DNA from: Actinophytocola sp.
GTDB lineage: Bacteria; Actinomycetota; Actinomycetes; Mycobacteriales; Pseudonocardiaceae
NCBI RefSeq assembly: GCF_009379765.1
Contig: NZ_WHTD01000057.1
Span: 1-43,736, forward strand
Length of the DNA: 43,736 nt
Reading direction: 5' to 3'
The notes under the pieces were generated by a model that ran no database searches, was not told where the DNA came from, and saw nothing but the letters and a program-made list of their open reading frames with translations. A program made the translations under genes and the position numbers. How positions within the stretch are numbered: the first letter of the stretch is position 1; every line of letters begins with the position of its first letter. Below, piece after piece: positions 1 through 8,008 of the stretch.

Positions 1-331
1 ACTTCTCCAGCACGCCACGCCCATCGAGGGCGACGGCGGCGTTGAGCGCGGTCTGCCCGCCGAGCGTGGCGAGCAGCGCGTCCGGGCGCTCGATCGCGAT
101 CACCTTCTCGACGAAGTCCGCGTTGATCGGCTCGATGTAGGTGGCGTCGGCGAACTCCGGGTCGGTCATGATCGTGGCCGGGTTGGAGTTGACCAGGCTG
201 ACCCGTAAGCCCTCCTCGCGCAGCACCCGGCAGGCCTGCGTCCCGGAGTAGTCGAACTCGCACGCCTGGCCGATGACGATCGGGCCGGACCCGATCACCA
301 TCACGTGGGAGAGATCATCGCGTCTAGGCAT
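1..331 (-). CDS. carB: carbamoyl-phosphate synthase large subunit, N-terminal part
   Basis: Translating the minus strand from the ATG at 331 gives [19 protein letters not shown] followed by [13 protein letters not shown] and [12 protein letters not shown], the N-terminal ATP-grasp/pre-ATP-grasp start of CarB; about 110 of the usual ~1100 residues lie in the window and the rest is off the left edge. CarB makes carbamoyl phosphate from bicarbonate, ammonia (delivered by CarA) and two ATP, for pyrimidines and arginine. The start codon lies inside the last codons of the upstream DUF4276 gene (8-nt overlap, 324-331), so carB translation is probably coupled to that gene instead of directly to carA. 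Identity is certain; the unusual part is the neighbour. Confidence 0.95.
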   Translation of the reverse strand, partial: MPRRDDLSHVMVIGSGPIVIGQACEFDYSGTQACRVLREEGLRVSLVNSNPATIMTDPEFADATYIEPINADFVEKVIAIERPDALLATLGGQTALNAAVALDGRGVLEK

Positions 332-959
332 CACGATCTCCTTCTTTCACCAGCCGACGTAGACCTTCACGGAAGGCCTGAAAGCTCCCTGACCGGTTCG
401 CTTCGACATCCATGTATGCAGCGATGTCCGTGGCTGCCTGCAGCTTCCTCAGTCCGGTGGCGTGATAACCACGCTCTTGAAGCACCCGCTCCAGTGCCTC
501 CCATGTTCCGCCCGTGATCGCGTCCGGATCTCGATAGCGTGCCTGCTTGCCAAGATGCACTGACACCTTGGGATAGGCCCGTTGGATGGCGGCAACATCT
601 CCAAAGAACCAGGCCTCCAGCTCCTCGATCGCGATCCGGATCAGCACCTGTACCGGCCCGAACGGTCCCGGTTGAGTACGCATGCCAGCCTGCTCGGCAA
701 TGCGTCGTAGACGAGCATTCAACTCAACGCAGTCATCATCGTCTCTGTCGACCACAACGACGACACATGTCGATGTTGAGTCGATCCATGACCGGTAGCC
801 AAGCAACCTGTTGGGTAGTTGGCTCAGCAGTCGGCCCTTGCCTCGAAAGTCGCGAATCTCGAACGGGACACCCGGAATGATCTTCGGAAGGAGGAGACGG
901 AGCGCCCGTTCGGTCGAGGGCTCCTCGACCAAGAACTCGAGGTTCAGTACCTGGTTCAC
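324..959 (-). CDS. DUF4276-family, Toprim-like protein (partner of the ATPase)
   Basis: A 211-residue protein. It opens with [14 protein letters not shown] (acidic E12/E13 in a beta strand-helix), followed by a strand ending in [11 protein letters not shown] (D71, D73 and further Asp) and [15 protein letters not shown] (109-121). This glutamate then DxD layout is what one expects of a Toprim-like metal-binding nuclease fold and matches my recollection of the DUF4276 family, which often sits beside an AAA/ABC-type ATPase. The start overlaps the ATPase stop by 4 nt (ATGA); the stop overlaps the carB start by 8 nt. Function is inferred: a nuclease effector paired with the ATPase, by analogy to OLD-, PARIS- and AbiL-like two-gene systems. 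No catalytic activity can be shown from sequence alone. Confidence 0.8.
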   Translation of the reverse strand: MNQVLNLEFLVEEPSTERALRLLLPKIIPGVPFEIRDFRGKGRLLSQLPNRLLGYRSWIDSTSTCVVVVVDRDDDDCVELNARLRRIAEQAGMRTQPGPFGPVQVLIRIAIEELEAWFFGDVAAIQRAYPKVSVHLGKQARYRDPDAITGGTWEALERVLQERGYHATGLRKLQAATDIAAYMDVEANRSGSFQAFREGLRRLVKEGDRDA

Positions 960-2158
960 CGGGGTAGACCTGCTCGCACCAGAGGATCTGCAAGATCGAA
1001 GTACCCCTCCATCCAGAGACTGCCCAGCAGCGCACCCGCCTCAACCATGGAGACGACCTTCGGTAGGTCCGAAGCTCGGACGTTCCTGGTGAACCCATTC
1101 TCGTCCCGATAGAGAGCCCACAACTCCTTTGGACGAAGAGCGTCGGCGAAGAAGGGAGAGTGTGTCGTCACCAAAAGTTGACTCCGGGTGGCGGCGGATC
1201 GCGCTTCCTCGGCAAGGGCATACAACAGTCTGGGATGTAGTTGGTTCTCCGGCTCCTCAATCCCAACAATCGCTGCAGGGTCTGGGTCGTATAGCACGGT
1301 CAGATATGCGAGTAGTTTAAGAGTTCCGTCCGAAACAAATTTGGCGAGGATCGGCTCTTCGAACGGCTGATCTTTCAAACGCAAGAGCAGCCGTCCGTCT
1401 GGAAGGGGTTCCGACTCCACCCGTTCGAGACTGGGCACGCGCTCACCCAGGGTCTTAAATATCTCAACGAGTCGATCAGGATGCTGCTCCTGCAAATACT
1501 GGACGACGTTCGGCAGGTTGTCCCCTGTTGCGGAAAGCCGCTCCTGCGGTCCTGCCTCCGGCAAGGAGCGCGTGCTGTCTGCACTGATGTACGACAGATA
1601 CCAACCCGAGATGAACCGCCGTAGGGCCGCCACGCGTGGATGCCTGCTCAGTTGCCCCAGCGTGCTGACCGCGAGCAGGTCCGGGCTGTCCAGCGACTCT
1701 TCCGCACGGGTTCCCGACGTTTCGTCATATACCGAGCCAGAGCCGCGCGAGAAGCTCAGGATGTCACGCGGCCGCCCTTGGCCCGGAGCCGTCGTCCACT
1801 GGAGCACCTCCTGCACGACCACCGGGAGACCACGTTCCTCATCGATGGCGAGCTTATAGGTGACCAGCCTACTCTTGCGATCCTCGCGATATTTTAGCTC
1901 AAACTCGATCGGACCGCTCGCCCCTCTGGTGCGGATCTCATTAATTCGATTGCGCCGATCCCACGCCCGACGAAGGTTTGTGGTGAACGCCTCGTGCAGG
2001 AAAGCAAAAACGTCGAAAACAGTCGATTTGCCGCTTCCATTTGGCCCAAACAGAACTGTAAGCGGAGTCAACTGGTCAAAAGTGACGTCCTTCAGCAATC
2101 TATAGTTACGAACCGTCAAACGTTCGATGATCGGTCGCGCAGACTGACCGGCAACCAT
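956..2158 (-). CDS. AAA/ABC-type ATPase (AAA_15/AAA_21, RecF/OLD-like) of a putative defence pair
   Basis: A 400-residue SMC/RecF-like ATPase. It starts with IERLTVRNYRLLKDVTF, then Walker A GPNGSGKST (38-46). A signature-like region FVSDGTLKLLAYL is at 274-286, Walker B with two glutamates (GIEEPENQLHP) at 299-309, and the switch histidine in LLVTTHSPFF (H333). This order is typical of the AAA_15/AAA_21 ATPases found in OLD, AbiL and PARIS-type anti-phage modules. Start and stop are both overlapped: the carA stop and this start form TAATG, and the stop shares ATGA with the DUF4276 gene. Base composition is visibly less G+C rich than the flanking pyr genes, with stretches such as agtttaagagttccg, which suggests horizontal acquisition. 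The role as sensor/motor for the DUF4276 partner is inferred. Confidence 0.85.
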   Translation of the reverse strand: MVAGQSARPIIERLTVRNYRLLKDVTFDQLTPLTVLFGPNGSGKSTVFDVFAFLHEAFTTNLRRAWDRRNRINEIRTRGASGPIEFELKYREDRKSRLVTYKLAIDEERGLPVVVQEVLQWTTAPGQGRPRDILSFSRGSGSVYDETSGTRAEESLDSPDLLAVSTLGQLSRHPRVAALRRFISGWYLSYISADSTRSLPEAGPQERLSATGDNLPNVVQYLQEQHPDRLVEIFKTLGERVPSLERVESEPLPDGRLLLRLKDQPFEEPILAKFVSDGTLKLLAYLTVLYDPDPAAIVGIEEPENQLHPRLLYALAEEARSAATRSQLLVTTHSPFFADALRPKELWALYRDENGFTRNVRASDLPKVVSMVEAGALLGSLWMEGYFDLADPLVRAGLPR

Positions 2159-3278
2159 TAATGTCCCTCCATCAGGCCGACGAACTCGTCGAACAGCGGG
2201 GCGGCGTCGTGCGGACCGGCCGCCGCCTCGGGGTGGTACTGGACGGAGAACGCGGGTACGTCGAGCGCCCGCACACCCTCCACACAGCCGTCGTTGGGGC
2301 AGTAGTGGCTGATCACCGCGCCGCCGAACGGGGTGTCGAACCGCTCCCCCGGCTCGCCGTCGAGCGCGAAGCCGTGGTTCTGCGCGGTGATCGCCACCCG
2401 TCCGGTGGCCACGTCGATCACCGGGATGTTGATGCCGCGGTGGCCGTAGCGCAGCTTGTACGTCCCGCGGCCGAGCGGCGGCCCAGGATCTGGTGGCCGA
2501 AGCAGATGCCGAACAGCGGGATCCGCCGGTCCAGCACGGCTCGGGTGAGCTCGACCGGGCCGTCGGCGGTGGCCGGGTCGCCGGGGCCGTTGGCGAGGAA
2601 CACGCCGTCCGGCTCGACCGCCAGCACAGCGTCGATCATGCTGTCGATGGTGGCGCCGACCGGCAGCACGTGGGTCTCGATGCCGCGGGCGGCCATCATC
2701 CGCGGCGTGTTGGTCTTGATGCCGAGGTCCAGCGCGGCGACCTTCCAGCGGCGCTCGCCGGCGGCCGGGACGACGTAGGCGGCCTCGGTGGTGACCTGGC
2801 CCGCGAGGTCCGCGCCGGTCATCCGCGGGCTTTCCAGCACCCGGTCGACCATCGCGTCGGGGCCCGCCAGCGCGTCGCCGGAGAACACGCCGCCGCGCAT
2901 GGCACCGCGCTCGCGGATGTGCCGGGTGAGCGTGCGGGTGTCGACCCCGCTGATGCCGACCACACCCTGCTCGGCGAGCGCGGCGTCGAGCGGGCGGCGG
3001 GAGCGCCAGTTGGACGGCGTCCGGGCCGGGTCGCGCACCACGTAGCCGGCGACCCAGATCCGGCGCGACTCGTCGTCCTCGTCGTTCCAGCCGGTGTTGC
3101 CGATCTGCGGGGCGGTGGCCACCACGATCTGGCGGTGGTAGGACGGGTCGGTCAGGGTCTCCTGGTAGCCGGTCATCCCGGTGCAGAACACCACCTCGCC
3201 GAGCGTGGTGCCGGTGGCGCCGAACGCCTCCCCCCGGAACACCTTGCCGTCCTCGAGCACCAGAACGGCCTCGGTCAT
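2158..3278 (-). CDS. carA: carbamoyl-phosphate synthase small subunit, frameshifted as read
   Basis: Glutamine amidotransferase subunit that hydrolyses glutamine and channels ammonia to CarB. The N-terminal frame runs from the ATG at 3278 through LANGPGDP and the nucleophile loop [13 protein letters not shown]. The reading frame then changes at about 2474-2479, and the C-terminal frame carries [19 protein letters not shown] and VQYHPEA (catalytic His and Glu) to the stop at 2158. Restoring one base in the run ccgccgctcgg gives about 373 residues, the normal CarA length. As read, Cys and His-Glu are in different frames. I favour a sequence error, because the remainder shows no decay and the gene is metabolically central. 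The start overlaps the pyrC stop by 4 nt; the stop forms TAATG with the ATPase start. Confidence 0.85.
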
Positions 3279-4564
3279 GCGTGCACCTCACCATCATGGG
3301 CGGTGACCCGCCCGCGCAGCAGCGTCGTGACCACCCGACCGGGCAGCTCCATGCCCTCGTACGGGGTGTTGGCGGCGATGCTGGCGAGCTCCGCGCCACG
3401 CACCGTCCAGCGTGCGTCCGGGTCGACCAGGGTGAGCGTCGCCGGCTCGCCGACGTCGATCGGCCGGCCCTGGTCGGGCAGGCCGGCGATCTCGGCCGGA
3501 CGCTCGCTGAGCACCCGCGCGACACCGCGCCAGTCCAGCAGACCCGGCTCGACCATCGTGCGCACCACCACGGCCAGCGCCGTCTGCAGGCCGAGCATTC
3601 CCGGCCGCGCCCCGGACCACTCGCAGTCCTTGTCCTGCGGGGCGTGCGGTGCGTGGTCGGTGGCCACGCAGTCGAGCACGCCCTCGGCCAGCGCCTCGCG
3701 CAGCACCTTGGTGTCGGCCGCGGTGCGCAGCGGCGGGTTGACCTTGTTCACCGGGTCGTAGGTCGACAGCCGTTCGTCGTCGAGCAGCAGGTGGTGCGGG
3801 GTGACCTCGGCGGAGACCTGGATGCCCTGGGCCTTCGCCCAGCGCAGGATCTCGGCGGTGCCCGCGGTCGACACGTGGCAGATGTGCAGCCGGGCGCCGG
3901 TGTGCCGGGCCAGCAGGCAGTCGCGGGCGACGATCGACTCCTCCGCGACCGCGGGCCAGCCGGCGAGGCCGAGCCTGGCGGCCTGCTCGCCCTCGTGGGC
4001 CTGGGCGCCGACGGTGAGCCGCGGCTCCTCGGCGTGCTGGGCGACCACCACGTCCAGCGCGGTCGAGTACTCGAGCGCGCGGCGCATCAGCAGCGGGTCG
4101 GCTACGCACCTGCCGTCGTCGGAGAACATCCGGACCCGGGCCTGCGAGCGGGCCATCGTGCCGAGCTCGGCGAGCTGCTCGCCGTTCAGTCCCACGGTGA
4201 CCGCGCCGACCGGGTGCACGTCGACCAGCCCGACCTCGCGGCCGCGGCGCCAGACGTGCTCGACGATCACCGCGTTGTCGGCTACCGGGTCGGTGTTGGC
4301 CATGGCGAACACCGCCGTGTACCCGCCGAGGGCGGCCGCCGCCGAGCCGGTGTCGATGGTCTCGGTGTCCTCGCGGCCCGGTTCGCGCAGGTGGGTGTGC
4401 AGGTCGACGAACCCGGGCAGGGCCACGAGCCCACCGGCGTCCCGGACCTCGGCGCCCCCGGTGTCCACATCGGACCCGATGGCGGCGATGACGCCGTCGG
4501 TGATCTCCAGGTCCGTCGGGTCCTCGCCGTAGGGCCGGACCCCGCGCAGTACCAGGGACGTCAC
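3275..4564 (-). CDS. pyrC: dihydroorotase (type I)
   Basis: A 429-residue amidohydrolase that cyclises carbamoyl aspartate to dihydroorotate, the third step of UMP synthesis. The metal-binding motif [10 protein letters not shown] (H56, H58) and the substrate motif VFAMANTDP are present. Further motifs are [20 protein letters not shown] and the catalytic aspartate region CVATDHAPH. Length and motifs fit class I bacterial PyrC. It overlaps pyrB upstream and carA downstream by 4 nt each (ATGA), so the operon is tightly translationally coupled. Many actinomycetes have a small membrane-protein gene between pyrC and carA; none is present here. Confidence 0.97.
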   Translation of the reverse strand: MTSLVLRGVRPYGEDPTDLEITDGVIAAIGSDVDTGGAEVRDAGGLVALPGFVDLHTHLREPGREDTETIDTGSAAAALGGYTAVFAMANTDPVADNAVIVEHVWRRGREVGLVDVHPVGAVTVGLNGEQLAELGTMARSQARVRMFSDDGRCVADPLLMRRALEYSTALDVVVAQHAEEPRLTVGAQAHEGEQAARLGLAGWPAVAEESIVARDCLLARHTGARLHICHVSTAGTAEILRWAKAQGIQVSAEVTPHHLLLDDERLSTYDPVNKVNPPLRTAADTKVLREALAEGVLDCVATDHAPHAPQDKDCEWSGARPGMLGLQTALAVVVRTMVEPGLLDWRGVARVLSERPAEIAGLPDQGRPIDVGEPATLTLVDPDARWTVRGAELASIAANTPYEGMELPGRVVTTLLRGRVTAHDGEVHA

Positions 4565-5493
4565 GCCATCTCCTCCTCGTGCGCCAGCAGGTGGTAGAGC
4601 ACCGCCATCCGGACGTGCACGCCGTTGGCCACCTGCTGGGTGATCGCGGCCCGCGGCGAGTCGGCGACCGCGGAGGCGATCTCCATGCCGCGCAGCATCG
4701 GGCCCGGGTGCAGGACGACCGCGTGCTCGGGCAGCGCGGCGAGGCGGGCCTCGCTCATCCCGTAGGCGATCGAGTACTCGCGGGCGGACGGGAAGAAGCC
4801 GCCGTGCATCCGTTCGGCCTGCACCCGCAGCATCATGACCGCGTCGACGCCGGGCAGCTCGGCGTCGAGGGTGTGCGACACGGTGACCGGCCAGCGGTTC
4901 ACGTGTGCGGGCAGCAGGGTGGGCGGGGCGACGAGGACGACCTCGGCGCCGAGCGTGGTGAGCAGGTGCACATTGGACCGCGCGACCCGGCTGTGCAGGA
5001 CGTCGCCGACGATCGCGACCCGCGTGCCGGCGATGTCACCGAGGCGTTCGCGCAGCGTGGCGGCGTCGAGCAGGGCCTGGGTGGGGTGCTCGTGCGTGCC
5101 GTCGCCGGCGTTGACCACCGACGTGCCGGACTCGGCGAGCCAGCCGGCCAGCCGGTGCGCGGCGCCGGAGGCCGGGTGCCGGACGATCACGCAGTCGGCG
5201 CCGGCCGCGGCCAGCGTCCGCGCGGTGTCCCGCAGCGACTCGCCTTTGCCGACGCTCGATCCGCTCGCGGACACGTTGACGACGTCGGCGCTCATCCACT
5301 TGCCGGCGATCTCGAAGGAGACCCGGGTGCGGGTGGACGCCTCGTAGAACATCGTGATCACGGTCCGGCCGCGCAGCGTCGGCAGCTTGCGGACCTCCCG
5401 GCCGAGCAGCGTGTGCTTGAGGCTGTCGGCGGTGTCGAGGACGGCGGTGGCGGTGGCCGCGGCCAACCCCTCCGTCGCCAGCAGGTGTCTCAT
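4561..5493 (-). CDS. pyrB: aspartate carbamoyltransferase catalytic subunit
   Basis: A 310-residue transcarbamoylase that condenses carbamoyl phosphate with aspartate. The carbamoyl-phosphate loop STRTR (53-57, within [13 protein letters not shown]) is intact. So are HPTQ (136-139, in [13 protein letters not shown]) and the C-terminal [12 protein letters not shown], which supplies the aspartate-binding region. No pyrI regulatory subunit is nearby, as is usual in actinobacteria. Start and stop overlap pyrR and pyrC by 4 nt each. Confidence 0.97.
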   Translation of the reverse strand: MRHLLATEGLAAATATAVLDTADSLKHTLLGREVRKLPTLRGRTVITMFYEASTRTRVSFEIAGKWMSADVVNVSASGSSVGKGESLRDTARTLAAAGADCVIVRHPASGAAHRLAGWLAESGTSVVNAGDGTHEHPTQALLDAATLRERLGDIAGTRVAIVGDVLHSRVARSNVHLLTTLGAEVVLVAPPTLLPAHVNRWPVTVSHTLDAELPGVDAVMMLRVQAERMHGGFFPSAREYSIAYGMSEARLAALPEHAVVLHPGPMLRGMEIASAVADSPRAAITQQVANGVHVRMAVLYHLLAHEEEMA

Positions 5494-6092
5494 GACGCAC
5501 CCTCGCCGCGCCGCAGCAGGACCGCGTCGCGGCCGTCGGTCTCCTCGAGCTGCACGTGGACCTCCTCGGTGCGGGAGGTGGGCACGTTCTTGCCGACATA
5601 GTCCGCGCGGATCGGCAGCTCGCGGTGGCCGCGGTCGACGAGGACCGCGAGCTGGACCGCACGCGGGCGGCCGGCGTCGCGCAGCGCGTCGAGCGCGGCG
5701 CGGATGGTGCGGCCGGAGAAGAGCACGTCGTCGACCAGGATGACCAGCTGGTCGTCGACCCCGCCGGGCGGCAGCTCGGTGGTGCCGAGCGGTCGGGTGG
5801 GGCGGCGCCGGAGGTCGTCGCGGTACAGGGTGACATCGAGCACACCGGTGGCCAGCTTGGTGCCGAGGTCGGTGCCGGAGAACTCGACGATGCGCGCGGC
5901 CAGCCTGCTGGCCAGCGGGGCGCCCCTGGTGGGGATGCCGAGGAGCACAACGGGTGGTGCGTCGGCTGCGCCGAGTGATGTTCGCTCGATGACCTGATGG
6001 GCCATTCGAGCGACGGTGCGTGCGACATCGCCGGCCGACAGCAGCTCTCGCTGCCCGGCCGGTTCCGCCGCACCGCGGTTGCGCGGTGCCAC
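5490..6092 (-). CDS. pyrR: PyrR, pyrimidine operon RNA-binding regulator / uracil phosphoribosyltransferase-like
   Basis: A 200-residue PRTase-fold protein. The PRPP-binding motif [13 protein letters not shown] is at 117-129 and the flexible-loop region LYRDDL at 89-94. PyrR senses UMP/UTP and binds pyr leader RNA; it may retain uracil phosphoribosyltransferase activity. I chose the GTG at 6092 because a near-perfect Shine-Dalgarno AAGGAGGU (mRNA 6105-6098) lies 5 nt upstream. It is the first gene of the operon and overlaps pyrB by 4 nt. A PyrR-binding loop lies immediately before its ribosome binding site, so pyrR and the coupled operon are likely autoregulated at translation, as reported for mycobacterial pyrR. 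Confidence 0.95.
   Translation of the reverse strand: MAPRNRGAAEPAGQRELLSAGDVARTVARMAHQVIERTSLGAADAPPVVLLGIPTRGAPLASRLAARIVEFSGTDLGTKLATGVLDVTLYRDDLRRRPTRPLGTTELPPGGVDDQLVILVDDVLFSGRTIRAALDALRDAGRPRAVQLAVLVDRGHRELPIRADYVGKNVPTSRTEEVHVQLEETDGRDAVLLRRGEGAS
6070..6089 (-). promoter_or_regulatory. perfect 8-bp hairpin directly after the pyrR start codon
   Basis: On the mRNA the sequence GCACCGCG-CAAC-CGCGGUGC begins with the second codon of pyrR. The two arms are exact complements (6089-6082 with 6077-6070) around a 4-nt loop. Such a stable stem at codons 2-8 would be expected to slow initiation and may cooperate with the PyrR-binding hairpin just upstream. The function is inferred; the base pairing is seen. 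Confidence 0.55.
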
Positions 6093-6096
6093 GGCT

Positions 6097-6127
6097 GACC
6101 TCCTTCCCCGCCTCGCTGGACGGGTCC
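6097..6127 (-). promoter_or_regulatory. PyrR-binding RNA loop next to the pyrR ribosome binding site
   Basis: The transcript contains GUCCAGCGAGGC (6121-6110), close to the conserved PyrR-binding loop (Bacillus consensus UCCAGAGAGGYU), closed by a CCCG/CGGG stem (6124-6121 with 6110-6107). The Shine-Dalgarno AAGGAGGU (6105-6098) follows directly, so PyrR binding would be expected to hide it. No transcription attenuator with a U-tract is visible. This fits the translational-repression type of pyr control known in actinobacteria. Confidence 0.75.
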
Positions 6128-6167
6128 TTAAAGGACGTCTGATCTGCGCCTACATGGCGCCGCTAGC

Positions 6168-6195
6168 ACCGTACCAGGCGCAATGGATCCACCAA
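6168..6195 (-). promoter_or_regulatory. possible pyrR operon promoter
   Basis: On the minus strand a TTGGTG -35-like box (6195-6190) is followed after 16 nt by TACGGT (6173-6168). This resembles an actinobacterial housekeeping promoter and would give a leader of roughly 70 nt, enough to include the PyrR loop. It is a pattern match only. Confidence 0.3.
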
Positions 6196-6252
6196 CCGGG
6201 TGGTAATGATGCAAATCAACCGCACTTGTACGCAGATCAGCTTGACCTGGTG

Positions 6253-6267
6253 ACAACACTGGGTAAC
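6253..6267. promoter_or_regulatory. BldD box 1 (candidate autoregulatory operator)
   Basis: ACAACACTGGGTAAC matches the published 15-bp BldD consensus nTnACnC(A/T)GnGTnAn at every fixed position but the second. It lies about 80-95 nt before the bldD start, just downstream of a TTGACC -35-like element at 6242-6247, so bound BldD would cover the core promoter. Autoregulation of bldD is known in Streptomyces. Confidence 0.7.
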
Positions 6268-6268
6268 C

Positions 6269-6283
6269 ATTACTCTGCGTGTT
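6269..6283. promoter_or_regulatory. BldD box 2 (candidate autoregulatory operator)
   Basis: ATTACTCTGCGTGTT fits the BldD consensus nTnACnC(A/T)GnGTnAn except at position 14. It is one nucleotide downstream of box 1, with the two centres 16 bp apart. This would suit the (c-di-GMP)4-bridged BldD dimer binding side by side. Confidence 0.65.
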
Positions 6284-6347
6284 GATATGCGGCTACCCGC
6301 GGCGTACACAGATCGGCCAGCGGGGCGAACGAATGGAGAATCGCCAT

Positions 6348-6836
6348 ATGGGCGACTACGCCAAGGCGCTGGGGAGCAAGCTCCGCGGCATCCGCCAGCA
6401 GCAGGGGTTGTCCCTGCACGGCGTTGAGCAGAAGTCCGGCGGCCGATGGAAGGCCGTCGTGGTGGGCTCGTACGAGCGGGGCGACCGGGCCGTGACCGTG
6501 CAGAAGTTGGCGGAGCTCGCCGACTTCTACGGGGTGCCGGTGGTCGAGCTGCTGCCCGAGGGGCGCGTGCCCTCCGGTGCCGAGCCGGCGACCAAGATCG
6601 TGATCAACCTCGAGCGCCTGCAGCAGCTGCCAGCGGAGAAGGTCGGTCCGCTGGCCAGATACGCGGCGACGATCCAGAGCCAGCGTGGTGACTACAACGG
6701 AAAGGTGCTGTCCATCCGGACCGAGGACCTGCGATCTCTCGCGATCATCTACGACATGACACCGGGCGAGCTGACCGAGCAACTCATCGACTGGGGCGTG
6801 CTGCCCCCTGAAGCCCGTCCATCCAAAGAGGACTGA
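6348..6836 (+). CDS. bldD: BldD, c-di-GMP-dependent developmental master repressor
   Basis: A 162-residue protein from the ATG at 6348. An N-terminal XRE helix-turn-helix (about 5-70: KLRGIRQQQGLSLHGVEQKS, then VVVGSYERGDRAVT) is followed by the C-terminal domain. That domain carries the c-di-GMP signature RxD-X8-RxxD (R113-G-D115, then R124-T-E-D127), matching the Streptomyces BldD arrangement. BldD with tetrameric c-di-GMP represses sporulation genes in actinomycetes. I prefer 6348 over the in-frame ATG at 6333 because GGAG at 6335-6338 is correctly spaced for it. It is transcribed divergently from pyrR; the promoter carries two BldD boxes and a hairpin follows the stop. Confidence 0.97.
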   Translation: MGDYAKALGSKLRGIRQQQGLSLHGVEQKSGGRWKAVVVGSYERGDRAVTVQKLAELADFYGVPVVELLPEGRVPSGAEPATKIVINLERLQQLPAEKVGPLARYAATIQSQRGDYNGKVLSIRTEDLRSLAIIYDMTPGELTEQLIDWGVLPPEARPSKED

Positions 6837-6840
6837 TGAT

Positions 6841-6869
6841 GGCGGCCGGTGACTGGGGCACCGGCCGCC
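6841..6869 (+). terminator. hairpin terminator after bldD
   Basis: A perfect 11-bp inverted repeat, GGCGGCCGGTG (6841-6851) and CACCGGCCGCC (6859-6869), with a 7-nt loop begins 4 nt after the bldD stop. There is no U-tract, as is common in high-GC actinomycetes. The remaining stretch to 6984 shows no gene. Confidence 0.7.
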
Positions 6870-6984
6870 CCGATGAAAGACCTCGCGGACGGACCAGTCA
6901 GCGCACCGCTGAATGGGCTAACAGCCTGACGCGTTCGGGTTAACGATGTATGGCAACCGGCCGTTTCGTGGGCGCTACAACACG

Positions 6985-7905
6985 TCAACCAGTCACTGAC
7001 TCCGCCGGTTCCGCGGGCGGGACCGCCGCCGTCTTGCGCGAGCGGGCCCGGGTGATCGCCACGCCGGCCAAGCACAGCACGCCGCCCACGAGGGTGAACC
7101 ACCCCGGGACCTCCGACAGCAGCAGCCACGACATCACGATCACGATCGCCGGCACCGCGTACGTGGTCGCACCCATCTTGGCGGCGGTCGTTCGGGCCAG
7201 TGCGTAGGCCCACGTGATGAACGCGAGCGCGGTCGGGAACACGCCCAGATACACCACGTCGATCGTCGACGACAGCGGCGCACCGTCCATCTCGGACACG
7301 AGTTGCCCCGCGAACGGCGCGCACGCCACCATCCCGACCAGGCACCCGAACGTCGTCACCTGTACCGCGGACGCGTGCCGCAGCGCCGGCTTCTGGAACG
7401 TCACGCCGATCGCGTAGGTCGCCGCCGCGACCACGCACAGCAGCACGCCGAGCACCGACGCGTCGCCGCCCCCGGACGTCGAGAAGCCCACGACCACCGC
7501 GCCGGCGAACGACACCGCGATGCCGGCCAGGACCCGGCGCGGGAAGCCCTCCCTGAGTAACCACCCGCTGAGCAACGCGATCAGGACGGGCCCGACGTTG
7601 ACCACCATGGCCGCCGTGCCCGCGTCGACCTCCCGCTCGCCCCAGTTGAGCGCCACCATGTAGACGCCGAACCAGAGCACACCGGACGCGACGATGCCGG
7701 GCCACGCCGCGCGCGGCGGCCACCCCTCGCGACGCACGAGCAGCACGACCACGAGCACGACCGAGCCCGCGAAGAGCCGCCCGAACGCCAGCGCGCCCGG
7801 CGAGTAGTGCTCCCCCGCACTGCGAATCGCCACGAAGGCCGAGGCCCACAGCAGCACCGTGACGCCGGCGGCCACCAGGCTGCGCCGGTCGATGGAGTCG
7901 GTCAT
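6985..7905 (-). CDS. EamA/DMT-superfamily membrane transporter
   Basis: A 306-residue, ten-helix-type integral membrane protein made of two EamA repeats (roughly residues 12-145 and 150-285). Hydrophobic helices such as AGVTVLLWASAFVAI and LGVLLCVVAAATYAIGVTF, and the repeat-end motif AAKMGATTYAVPAIVIVMSW, are typical of drug/metabolite exporters. The substrate cannot be read from sequence. It stands alone on the minus strand between bldD and nusB, which are close neighbours in related genomes, so it looks like an insertion into the conserved order. Confidence 0.88.
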   Translation of the reverse strand: MTDSIDRRSLVAAGVTVLLWASAFVAIRSAGEHYSPGALAFGRLFAGSVVLVVVLLVRREGWPPRAAWPGIVASGVLWFGVYMVALNWGEREVDAGTAAMVVNVGPVLIALLSGWLLREGFPRRVLAGIAVSFAGAVVVGFSTSGGGDASVLGVLLCVVAAATYAIGVTFQKPALRHASAVQVTTFGCLVGMVACAPFAGQLVSEMDGAPLSSTIDVVYLGVFPTALAFITWAYALARTTAAKMGATTYAVPAIVIVMSWLLLSEVPGWFTLVGGVLCLAGVAITRARSRKTAAVPPAEPAESVTG

Positions 7906-8008
7906 GCCGCCAAGATATGGCGGGCCACCGACAATTTCTCGCGAGTTTCAGCCGGTGGACGCCGTGCCGATACGCTCCCCCGGGGTATCAACGGAGGGGG
8001 AGCGAAGG

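Noticed and set aside
2158..3278. carA as a true pseudogene caused by the adjacent insertion
   Set aside because: The break is a single base about 320 nt from the junction, with no other decay, and similar 1-nt breaks occur in unrelated genes across the window.
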